A stretch of DNA of 64,000 nucleotides from Pumilibacter intestinalis (GTDB taxonomy: Bacteria > Bacillota > Clostridia > Christensenellales > Pumilibacteraceae): assembly GCF_943193005.1 (NCBI RefSeq), contig NZ_CALPCH010000006.1, positions 1 to 64,000 of the forward strand, in the 5' to 3' direction. Each line of letters opens with the position of its first letter. The stretch's first letter is position 1. A program made the position numbers and the translations under genes. Shown here piece by piece: positions 24,070 to 31,779 of the stretch. A model generated the notes under the pieces. That model made no database searches. It was given only the letters and a program-made list of their open reading frames with translations, and was not told the origin of the DNA.

Positions 24070-25722
24070 TTATTTCTTGGCTTTCGCGGAGCTTTTTCGC
24101 CCCTCCGAAAGCTCTTTGTATTTCATATAAGTTTCTCTGTCCGCACCGAACATTTCGATACAGCTTTCGTCGCTGCCTATAATTTGTATCACTTTCATGC
24201 GCCCTACGAGCACAGCCGCCGCCGCGGTTTCGTCTACGTTCCGCACGCCCGAGAGCGCGGAGCACAGTTTATTAAACTCGTAGTTGAACTCCTTTTCAAA
24301 CGCCTGACACCCCAGTAGCGCAATTACCGAATAGGCGTTCACGTATGCGTCGCGCATTTTCGCGCTCGCCTTAGCCGGCGGTCTGCCGTAGTGCGGGCGG
24401 CACACGTCGCGGCAGGTAACGAATATCGGGCGTTTCTTAAACCTCCGCATTGCTACGGGAAACATGATTTTTCTATCCGACTCCGAAAGCCCGGGGTCCA
24501 TAAGGCAATCGCGTATATAGTTTTCGTAAAAAGGTATTTCGGCAACGAGGTCGCAAAGCAGTCGCTTGGAGTTTTCGCTCCCGAACTTAAACACCAACAA
24601 AACGCCCGTTACGAGCGAGGAGTCGCAAAGTTTTTGCTTTACGAGTTCCCTGTCGTTTTCGCAGGATGCGAGCACGTCGTTGAGGTCGGCGAGTATTTGC
24701 GTTTCCACCTCTTGCGGAATATCGCAAACGAGCGAAAAGTCGGTTTTGTCAGTACTGCGGGCTATGAGCGACGCAAACACTCTCACCGTAGCGTCGTACG
24801 GATAGAGTGCTTGCAACGTAACCATGATTTTACGCGCTTCGCGGTTGTCGCCGCTGTTGGAGAGAGCGATAGCGTAGCACAGCATGGGCATCTTTTGCGG
24901 CGAAACGCGCAAGAGCTTGCGCCCGTACTTTATAACCGACTCGGCGTTGCCCGTTATTGCGGATATGTTGACCATTCTCGCAAGGTTGGAAATATCGTCG
25001 TCCGATACCTCTATATCCTCAATAGCCGTAAGATATTGTTTCTCTCGCCCCAACTTGTAGAGCGCGAGCGCGGCGTTTATTTTGCTTTCGGTGTTGGGCG
25101 AAACCGAATTTGCGTACTCGGCGCACTCGAGAGCGCGGGCGTAGTCGCCGCCGTCGTTGTAAATCGTTGCAAGTTTAACGCAGGCGTCGGCATAAGCCGC
25201 GGTTTCTTTGGGAACGGTTTCGAACATCTGCGCGGCAAACTCGAGCTGACCTATATCCATGAGTTTCTTGCCGAGATTGTATATAGCGCGGTCGGGCGAC
25301 GGCTCTACTCTGAAATCCTTTCTCGCCCTGAATTCGGCGGTGGTTTCTATAAAGTCGAGTTCGCGGCTGTATCCCTTTTTAGCCGCATAATCCATATAGT
25401 ATTTATACGCTTCCTCTTTTTCGGTGGAGCTGAAAATATCTATGAGTCCGAGCACGCTGTCAAACGAGGTGTCGGGGTCGCAGTCGGTGAGCGTTTTGTA
25501 ATACATGAGTTGCGCCTCTCTCATAAGATTGAGATTGCGGTAACAGCACGCCATTTCCACCGTCATAATGGAGTGGTAGCCGTCTTGCGACTCGTTGCAC
25601 GCCAAAACGTACGCTTCTCTGAAACTCTTGAGAGCGTCGGTATAATTCTCGCTCTCGTAACTTGCTACGCCGCGAGTGTAATAATAGTCCATGTCAGGTT
25701 TGAATTTTACTATCGTACCCAA
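24070..25722 (-). CDS. TPR-like repeat protein
   Basis: The 550-residue protein begins with tetratricopeptide-like units (YYYTRGVASYESENYTDALKSF at about 13-34, CYRNLNLMREAQLMYYK) and continues with more helical repeats. Its last third is non-repetitive (FKKRPIFVTCRDVCRPHYGRPP). It is probably a cytoplasmic scaffold. The start is uncertain: the TTG at 25722 has GGAG about 11 bases upstream, while the ATG at 25692 has none. It lies 30 bases after the methyltransferase gene. Confidence 0.75.
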   Translation of the reverse strand: MGTIVKFKPDMDYYYTRGVASYESENYTDALKSFREAYVLACNESQDGYHSIMTVEMACCYRNLNLMREAQLMYYKTLTDCDPDTSFDSVLGLIDIFSSTEKEEAYKYYMDYAAKKGYSRELDFIETTAEFRARKDFRVEPSPDRAIYNLGKKLMDIGQLEFAAQMFETVPKETAAYADACVKLATIYNDGGDYARALECAEYANSVSPNTESKINAALALYKLGREKQYLTAIEDIEVSDDDISNLARMVNISAITGNAESVIKYGRKLLRVSPQKMPMLCYAIALSNSGDNREARKIMVTLQALYPYDATVRVFASLIARSTDKTDFSLVCDIPQEVETQILADLNDVLASCENDRELVKQKLCDSSLVTGVLLVFKFGSENSKRLLCDLVAEIPFYENYIRDCLMDPGLSESDRKIMFPVAMRRFKKRPIFVTCRDVCRPHYGRPPAKASAKMRDAYVNAYSVIALLGCQAFEKEFNYEFNKLCSALSGVRNVDETAAAAVLVGRMKVIQIIGSDESCIEMFGADRETYMKYKELSEGRKSSAKAKK

Positions 25723-25752
25723 TTCGGTTATATCTCCGCTGATATCCTCTTT

Positions 25753-26457
25753 TTATTTTTTTGCCGTAAACGCTATTCTTTGCGTTTTTTCTTTGGGCTT
25801 GCAAGTCTTGCCGAACTCGTAAGACTTTATCTCTCCGAATCCCGCCGCCGCGAGTAAATCGAGTATTTCGCTCTCCGCGTGCGCGTACTGCACTTGCGTT
25901 TCGCACGTTTTTATATATGACGCACCTTGCGGCGAAAATACCGTAAAATCGATATTAAGCCTGTTGCCTCTCATAAAATTGCGCCAAACGTAAGTAACGT
26001 CGTCTTTGGTTTCACTGAACGTGTTGCCCGCGAGCACGTTTTTGAGCTTGTACTCGCTGCTTATATCGAAGGCGAACACTCCGCCTTTTTTGAGCGCGGC
26101 ATGCACTTGCGCGAACGCCGCCGCGGGTTTGGAAATGTAATTGAACACGTCGCACGCCGCGATTACGAAATCGAGCTCGTGAGCAAACGGCATTTTTCGC
26201 GCGTCGCCGAGCACAAACTTTATATCCGCGCCCGCTTTGGCGGCTCTTTCCTTTGCCGCGGCAAGCATGCCCGCGCTCGAATCTATGCCGTAAACTTTGC
26301 AGCCCCTGCGGTAAAGCTCGAGCGTGAGCGTTCCCGTTCCGCACCCGAGGTCCGCGCCGTCGCCGCCGTGCGGCAAAAACTTACAGTACCAATCTGCGCG
26401 GCTCTTTTCGTCGTTCTCTCCGAAAAGGTCGTACACTTGCGACAACGCGGTATACAT
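25753..26457 (-). CDS. SAM-dependent methyltransferase, class I
   Basis: The 234-residue protein has the SAM-binding glycine motif ADLGCGTGTL at 35-44, the acidic residue after the second strand (VYGIDSS), the LGDARKMPF segment, and FVIAACDVFNYI before the fourth strand. It resembles small-molecule methyltransferases of the YjiC/Cfa-like size class; the acceptor is unknown. GAGGAG precedes the ATG, which begins one base after the stop of the YesL-like gene. Confidence 0.85.
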   Translation of the reverse strand: MYTALSQVYDLFGENDEKSRADWYCKFLPHGGDGADLGCGTGTLTLELYRRGCKVYGIDSSAGMLAAAKERAAKAGADIKFVLGDARKMPFAHELDFVIAACDVFNYISKPAAAFAQVHAALKKGGVFAFDISSEYKLKNVLAGNTFSETKDDVTYVWRNFMRGNRLNIDFTVFSPQGASYIKTCETQVQYAHAESEILDLLAAAGFGEIKSYEFGKTCKPKEKTQRIAFTAKK

Positions 26458-26458
26458 A

Positions 26459-27703
26459 TTACTCCTCTTTTCCGTCGGAGTTTTCGGTTTCCGTCGTTTG
26501 TTCCGCCGCAGTGTTTTCGGTTGGAACGCCGTCGGTTTCGTTCGGCGTTTCCGAGCCGTCGTCGCTGTCTTCGTACTCGGCGTCTATGCTCCGCTTAACC
26601 GCCTCTTTCTCCTGCTCGAGCTTCAATAGGTCAGCTCGCGAGAAGCTGGTGGGAAGCGGCGTAAATGTTTCGCCTTCGTCTATGCTCGTAATCTTTTTGG
26701 GGCGTTTTTTGGGATTGTTGAAACGAATGTTTTTGTTCTTGCGGTCGCGTTCCTCCGCCGCCTTAACGTCGGCTTCTGTCTTTTTGTACATGCCGCGGTT
26801 TTTCACCGCACCTTCCACTCTGTCGTTTATAAACTTATCGTACGCCCAATGCGCATATACCGTCCAAACCAAAATTATATACGCAAAGCCCAAAAGCGCG
26901 AATATGAGCAGTCCGAACACGAACAGGAAGCTGGGCAATATCATCATGATAATCACGGGTATCGCGCTGAGTATGAGCATTATGAGGTTTGTGGGCAAAA
27001 GAGCTATCGCGAACAAAAAGCTGTTTTTTATGAGCGCGAACGTCTTGAGCTTATACGTTACCGCCTGCGTGGTAAGAAATATGAGCATACTCAAAAGGAG
27101 CAAGAACTGTATTACCGACACAGCTATGCCCACAATACGCCAAGCAATGTGGATTTCGTCCATGTTGTTGTATATGCCGATATTCGCCATAACGAGGAAA
27201 AGCGAGAGTCCCGCAAAGAGCGACGACCACAAAAACGGCAAAAAGTTCATTTTTATACCGCGGAAGAAATGACTCGCAACGCTCGTGCCCTCGCCCCACA
27301 CAAGCCTGCGCATTACGTAGAACGCGCCCGAAAGACCTATGCTCGCTATCATTATGCACGGAATGAGTACGAGATACATTTGCATATCGAACTGAAAGGC
27401 GCGTTGTTGCCCGAGCGCAATCACGTCGGTAACGGGCAAGCCGGTGCCCGCGCCTATGTTGCCCGAATACGGCAAAAGCGAGCCGTCGGCGGTTTTAATC
27501 ATGTTCATTATGAGCACCCAAGCTATAGCGGGCAGGCAGAACAACAACACCAACAGGTTTATTTTCACTATCGCGCCCAAGCGGTTGAAGAACACGTCTT
27601 TGAAAAGTTGAAAGCGAGTTCCGGGCAGTTTGTCGGGCGTGAAATCGGGCAAGTTGTCTTTGCCCATTGTGAGCCTGTATATCAATCCTTTTTTTTGTGC
27701 CAA
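26459..27703 (-). CDS. YesL-like (DUF624-type) membrane protein
   Basis: The 414-residue protein has about six membrane segments between residues 40 and 300 and a long, charged, disordered tail rich in Glu, Thr and Asn. The RFQLFKDVFFNRLGAIVKINLL start and the segment layout match YesL-family proteins, often encoded near sugar-use genes. It starts with TTG after GAGAGGA. It lies 16 bases after the M20 peptidase gene and one base before the methyltransferase gene. Confidence 0.7.
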   Translation of the reverse strand: MAQKKGLIYRLTMGKDNLPDFTPDKLPGTRFQLFKDVFFNRLGAIVKINLLVLLFCLPAIAWVLIMNMIKTADGSLLPYSGNIGAGTGLPVTDVIALGQQRAFQFDMQMYLVLIPCIMIASIGLSGAFYVMRRLVWGEGTSVASHFFRGIKMNFLPFLWSSLFAGLSLFLVMANIGIYNNMDEIHIAWRIVGIAVSVIQFLLLLSMLIFLTTQAVTYKLKTFALIKNSFLFAIALLPTNLIMLILSAIPVIIMMILPSFLFVFGLLIFALLGFAYIILVWTVYAHWAYDKFINDRVEGAVKNRGMYKKTEADVKAAEERDRKNKNIRFNNPKKRPKKITSIDEGETFTPLPTSFSRADLLKLEQEKEAVKRSIDAEYEDSDDGSETPNETDGVPTENTAAEQTTETENSDGKEE

Positions 27704-27719
27704 TTTTCTATCCTCTCTC

Positions 27720-28805
27720 TTAGTTGCCGAAAATCAATTTTTCGTATATGCGCACTCCCGTTTCGAGCGCGCGTTCGTCGAACCCGAAAGTATCGCTGTG
27801 AAGCGGCGAATTATGCTTTCGGTCTTTGCACCCCAGCCATATCATACAGCCGGGAATTTTGCCGAGGTAAAACGCGAAATCTTCGGCGGTGAAGCGCGGT
27901 TCGCACTCCTCTATTTCCGCAACGCTCCTCGCCTTAGAGAGCGACGCGGGATTGTTCACGAGCGGCGGATACACGGCGCGAACGGTGAGCCTGTGCTCCG
28001 TGCCGAATAAATTATCCGTTTGCACGAGGCGGCTTTCTATGCGCATCATGAGCTTGTCCGTATCCGCGGAGTCGAAATAGCGCAGAGTGCAATATACCGC
28101 GGCGGAGTCCGCCACTATGTTTCTCGCGCTCCCGCCCTCGAGCTTGCCTATATGAAATACGGTGTTGTTTGCGCAGTCGGCGTTGCAGTCCTGCGCGTTG
28201 TGCGCGAAACACACCGCGGCTTTGAGGGCGTCCGCGCCCTGCTTCACGTCGGCGCAGTGGCAACTCTTGCCCGTAAACTCCACGTCGAACTCCACGGTGC
28301 CCGCAAACATCGCGCCGCTGCACGAAGCAGTTTTGCCTATTTCGAGCTCGGGGCACATGTGAAACGCAAATATTTCGTCCACCCCGTCTATCGCGCCCAT
28401 GCCTATCATTTTATCCGCGCCGCCCTCGCCCTCCTCTCCGAACTGGAAAATGAGGCGAACGCCGCACTGCGGTTTGCGATTTGAAAGCTCTTTGGCTACG
28501 GCGAGAAGCATTGCCGTGTGCCCGTCGTGCCCGCACGCGTGCATGTAGCCGTTTTCGGACTTAAAGTCGCAATCCGTTTTTTCGATTACGGGAAGCCCGT
28601 CTATATCGCAACGGAGCGCGATTGTCCGCTCGGAACTCGCGCCCTTTACGTCGCACACAATTCCCGTACCCAAACGCTTAAATTTGTGCCCCATAGCCGA
28701 AAGCTCTGCGGCGATAAAATCGCTCGTTTGGAACTCTTTTTCGCTCGACTCGGGCATACGGTGCAAGGCGCGGCGCATAGATATAAGGTAGTCGGTATCT
28801 CCCAT
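27720..28805 (-). CDS. M20 amidohydrolase, likely N-acetyl-diaminopimelate deacetylase
   Basis: The 361-residue protein has the M20D metal ligands HACGHDGH, GEEGEGG and the C-terminal SPLHSDTFGFDE. This family includes IAA-amino-acid hydrolase-like enzymes and N-acetyl-LL-diaminopimelate deacetylase. Divergence from asd-dapA-dapB favours the latter, which would complete the acetylated lysine/DAP branch; the aminotransferase and dapH are not in the window. The ATG at 28805 is chosen because TATAAT lies 6 bases upstream with TTGAAA 17 bases further, so the mRNA should be leaderless. A TTG at 28844 would lie upstream of that promoter. Confidence 0.82.
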   Translation of the reverse strand: MGDTDYLISMRRALHRMPESSEKEFQTSDFIAAELSAMGHKFKRLGTGIVCDVKGASSERTIALRCDIDGLPVIEKTDCDFKSENGYMHACGHDGHTAMLLAVAKELSNRKPQCGVRLIFQFGEEGEGGADKMIGMGAIDGVDEIFAFHMCPELEIGKTASCSGAMFAGTVEFDVEFTGKSCHCADVKQGADALKAAVCFAHNAQDCNADCANNTVFHIGKLEGGSARNIVADSAAVYCTLRYFDSADTDKLMMRIESRLVQTDNLFGTEHRLTVRAVYPPLVNNPASLSKARSVAEIEECEPRFTAEDFAFYLGKIPGCMIWLGCKDRKHNSPLHSDTFGFDERALETGVRIYEKLIFGN

Positions 28806-28811
28806 AATAAG

Positions 28812-28840
28812 ATTATATACTATTTCGTTCGATTTTTCAA
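28812..28840 (-). promoter_or_regulatory. Promoter giving a leaderless M20 mRNA
   Basis: On the minus strand TTGAAA (28840-28835), 17 bases and TATAAT (28817-28812). The -10 ends 6 bases before the ATG, so the transcript should begin at or very near the start codon. Confidence 0.65.
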
Positions 28841-28889
28841 TCAATTTCGCACCGAAATAAAATAAAAGAAATAAATGTTTTTCAAGCGT

Positions 28890-28918
28890 TTGACAAACGC
28901 GTGCCCGTGTGATATCAT
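28890..28918 (+). promoter_or_regulatory. Promoter of asd-dapA-dapB
   Basis: TTGACA (28890-28895), a 17-base spacer and TATCAT (28913-28918) lie about 100 bases before asd. The leader holds a hairpin at 28942-28978 that resembles a terminator. Confidence 0.7.
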
Positions 28919-28941
28919 TATGCTAATAATCAAGCGGTAAG

Positions 28942-28978
28942 AAAAGGCGACGGAGCACATACTATTTCGTTGCCTTTT
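28942..28978 (+). promoter_or_regulatory. Leader hairpin of the asd operon
   Basis: AAAAGGCGACG and CGTTGCCTTTT form an 11-bp stem with one G-T pair around a 15-base loop. The right arm ends in Ts, so it could act as a weak attenuator or as an mRNA-stabilising 5' stem. No known lysine riboswitch core is visible. Confidence 0.4.
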
Positions 28979-29017
28979 ATTGTACGAAAAACAACTTTTG
29001 CAAGGAGAACCGATAAA

Positions 29018-30013
29018 ATGAAACAGTACAAAGTGGCGGTTGTGGGCGCAACCGGAATGGTAGGAAGAAAAATGCTCGAAGTTCTTGCCGAGCACAAAGT
29101 GCCGGTGGGCGAGCTCGTTCCATTCGCTTCGGCAAGGAGCGCGGGCGGCAAGATAGAATTTTGCGGCAAAGAATACGAAATAATCGAGCTTACGGAACAA
29201 AACGTAAAGGCGTGCAAGGCGGACTACGCTTTGTTTTCGGCGGGCGCGGGCGTGAGCAAAACTTTCGCGCCTATATTCGCCGAGTGCGGCGCGGTGGTAA
29301 TAGACAACTCCAGCCAATGGCGCATGGACGAAAGCGTTCCGCTCGTAGTGCCGGAGGTTAATCCCGCCGCCATAAAGCTCAACCGCGGAATTATAGCCAA
29401 TCCCAACTGCTCCACCATTCAGGCGGTTGTGGCTCTCGCGCCTTTACATAAAGCGTTCGGCATAAAGCGCATAGTGTATTCCACCTATCAGGCGGTTTCG
29501 GGCGCGGGCGTGGGAGGATACAACGACCTGCTCGGCGGAATAAGCGGCGAAGCTCCCAAAAAATTCCCCCGCCCCATTTTCGCAAACGTGCTCCCTCACA
29601 TAGACGTGTTTTTGCCGAACGGCTACACCAAAGAGGAAGAAAAGATGATTAAGGAAACTCGCAAAATACTCGGCGACGACTCGCTTCGCATCACAGCAAC
29701 AACGGTGCGCGTGCCCGTGTATTACGGTCACAGCGAGAGCATAAACGTAGAGTTCGAAAAGCCCGCCAAGGCGGACGAGGTACGCAAAGTGCTCGAAAAA
29801 GCCGACGGAGTGGTGGTTATGGACGACTCCGCCAACGCGGTTTACCCCACTCCCCGCGAGCTTGAAAACCGCGACGAGGTGTTTGTGGGGCGAATTCGGC
29901 AAGACGAAAGCGTGCCAAGCGGCGTAAACCTTTGGGTGGTTGCCGACAACATAAGAAAAGGCGCGGCGACGAACGCCGTTCAAATTCTCGAATATATCAT
30001 ATCGGGGAAGTAA
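29018..30013 (+). CDS. asd: Aspartate-semialdehyde dehydrogenase
   Basis: It reduces aspartyl phosphate to aspartate semialdehyde with NADPH, the branch point to lysine/DAP, threonine and methionine. The 331-residue protein has the nucleotide-binding GATGMVGRKML at 10-20, the active site NPNCST with Cys131, and SGAGVGG. The start is at the ATG after AAGGAGAACC; an earlier in-frame ATG at 28970 lacks a ribosome-binding site. It is the first gene of an asd-dapA-dapB operon. Confidence 0.95.
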   Translation: MKQYKVAVVGATGMVGRKMLEVLAEHKVPVGELVPFASARSAGGKIEFCGKEYEIIELTEQNVKACKADYALFSAGAGVSKTFAPIFAECGAVVIDNSSQWRMDESVPLVVPEVNPAAIKLNRGIIANPNCSTIQAVVALAPLHKAFGIKRIVYSTYQAVSGAGVGGYNDLLGGISGEAPKKFPRPIFANVLPHIDVFLPNGYTKEEEKMIKETRKILGDDSLRITATTVRVPVYYGHSESINVEFEKPAKADEVRKVLEKADGVVVMDDSANAVYPTPRELENRDEVFVGRIRQDESVPSGVNLWVVADNIRKGAATNAVQILEYIISGK

Positions 30014-30043
30014 ATTTCTCACGATATTTCGGAGGTAACAGCC

Positions 30044-30928
30044 ATGACGCTATTTGACGGATGCGGCGTTGCGCTCGTAACGCCCTTCGGTTCGGACGGG
30101 AACGTAAATTTCGACGCTCTCGAAAAACTTCTCGAGCACGTAATAAGCGGCGGCGCGGACGCGCTGTTTGCTTGCGGCACTACGGGCGAGCCGAGCACAA
30201 TGAGCCAAAAAGAGCGCGAAAGCGTGATATCCTTTTGCGTAAAAAGAGCCGCGGGCAAAATACCGGTGTTTGCGGGGAGCGGTTGCAACAACACCGCCGA
30301 GGCCGCGGAGTTTTCGCGCAGGTGCGAAAAACTCGGCGCGGACGGACTGCTCGTTGTAACGCCGTATTACAACAAGTGCACGCAAAACGGCGCGTATCTT
30401 CACTACAAAGCCGTATCGGAGGCGGTGGGCATACCTATCGTTTCCTACAACGTGCCCACGAGAACGAGTTTCAACCTTGCGCCCCAAACTCTTTTGCGGC
30501 TCGCCGAACTCAAAAACGTGAAAGCCGTTAAGGAAGCGAGCGGCGATATAGACCAAGTGCTCGAGGCGGCCAGGTTGCTTTGCGGCGTGCTCGACTGGTA
30601 CATAGGCGACGACAGCTTAACCGTGCCCGCAATGAGCATAGGCGCGAAAGGAGTTATAAGCGTAGCCGCCAACGTGTTGCCCGCGCAAATGCACGAGATA
30701 ACCGCGCTGTGCCGCGACGGCAAATTCCGCGAGGCGGCAATGCTCGGATTTAAGATAAATCCGTTCGTTAAAAAACTGTTCTGCGAGGTAAATCCCATAC
30801 CGTGCAAAAAGTCGCTCGAACTCATGGGCATAGAAGCGGGCGCACCCCGCCTTCCCCTCACCGAGCTTGAACCCGAGCACACCGAACAGTTAAAAGCCGA
30901 AATGCAAAAGCTCGGCTTGATACGGTAG
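30044..30928 (+). CDS. dapA: 4-hydroxy-tetrahydrodipicolinate synthase
   Basis: It condenses pyruvate and aspartate semialdehyde, the first committed step to DAP and lysine. The 294-residue protein has the pyruvate loop CGTTGEPSTMS at 44-54, Tyr135 in SYNVPTR, and the Schiff-base Lys163 in KAVKEASGD. CGGAGGTAACAGCC precedes the ATG. It follows asd by 30 bases and precedes dapB by 13. Confidence 0.96.
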   Translation: MTLFDGCGVALVTPFGSDGNVNFDALEKLLEHVISGGADALFACGTTGEPSTMSQKERESVISFCVKRAAGKIPVFAGSGCNNTAEAAEFSRRCEKLGADGLLVVTPYYNKCTQNGAYLHYKAVSEAVGIPIVSYNVPTRTSFNLAPQTLLRLAELKNVKAVKEASGDIDQVLEAARLLCGVLDWYIGDDSLTVPAMSIGAKGVISVAANVLPAQMHEITALCRDGKFREAAMLGFKINPFVKKLFCEVNPIPCKKSLELMGIEAGAPRLPLTELEPEHTEQLKAEMQKLGLIR

Positions 30929-30941
30929 GAGCGTAACGCAA

Positions 30942-31679
30942 ATGAAAGTATTTATTGTAGGCATAAGCGGCAAAATGGGCAAAGCGGTGTGCGAACGCGC
31001 AAACGAACTGGGCTACGAAATCGCCGGCGGACTTGACAAAGTAACGCTGTCGGAATTTCCCGTATTCCAAAGAGCCGCCGACGTAAACGTAACCGCCGAC
31101 GCGATAATAGATTTCTCCCGCCCCGCTCTTTTACAAGAGGTAATCGCGCTGTGCGAAAAGTTAAACTGCGGCTGCGTGCTCGCAACAACGGGCTACAGCG
31201 AACAAGAGGAGCTTAAAATAAAAGAGCTTTCGCAAAAAGCGGCTGTGTTCAAATCCGAAAACATGAGCTTGGGGGTTAACGCGCTGTCTTTGCTCGCGCA
31301 AAAGGCGGCGGCGATACTCAAAGATTTCGATATCGAAATAACCGAAACTCACCACAACCAAAAGGCGGACGCGCCGAGCGGCACTGCCAAACTTTTGTGC
31401 CGAGCTTTGGAGCGCGGTCTCGACTACTCCCCCGAATACGTATACGGCAGAGCGGGCGCATGCCAAAGAAAGCCGCGCGAAATAGGCGTGCACGCGTTGC
31501 GCGGCGGCTCGGTCGTGGGCGAACACACCGTAGGCTTTTACGGCGCGGACGAAACGGTTACGCTCTCGCACTCGGCAGGCAGCAGAAAAATTTTCGCCGA
31601 CGGCGCACTCAAAGCCGCCGAATGGTTGCAAAAAAAGAAATCCGGCATGTACGATATGCGCGACATGCTCGGACTGTGA
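30942..31679 (+). CDS. dapB: 4-hydroxy-tetrahydrodipicolinate reductase
   Basis: It reduces the DapA product with NAD(P)H. The 245-residue protein has the dinucleotide site VGISGKMGK at 6-14 and the substrate motif ETHHNQKADAPSGTA at 135-149 with catalytic His137/His138 and Lys141. TAGGAGCG precedes the ATG. It is the last gene of the operon and is followed by a convergent terminator. Confidence 0.95.
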   Translation: MKVFIVGISGKMGKAVCERANELGYEIAGGLDKVTLSEFPVFQRAADVNVTADAIIDFSRPALLQEVIALCEKLNCGCVLATTGYSEQEELKIKELSQKAAVFKSENMSLGVNALSLLAQKAAAILKDFDIEITETHHNQKADAPSGTAKLLCRALERGLDYSPEYVYGRAGACQRKPREIGVHALRGGSVVGEHTVGFYGADETVTLSHSAGSRKIFADGALKAAEWLQKKKSGMYDMRDMLGL

Positions 31680-31730
31680 TATTTTATAAATAAATTATGT
31701 GATACAAAAAAGTCAATCGGGCAATTTGAT

Positions 31731-31762
31731 ATCGGCGCGAGCGCAAACTTGCGCCGATTTCA
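31731..31762 (+). terminator. Terminator after dapB
   Basis: ATCGGCGC and GCGCCGAT form an 8-bp stem followed by TT. It lies between dapB and the convergent GH78-like gene. Confidence 0.65.
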
Positions 31763-31779
31763 ATATATTTCTCGCTCCT

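Noticed and set aside
24391-25857. 488-codon open frame on the plus strand
   Set aside because: Antisense to the TPR-like gene, no ribosome-binding site.
28919-29017. Lysine riboswitch before asd
   Set aside because: The leader is under 100 bases, too short for the lysine riboswitch, and shows a single hairpin only.
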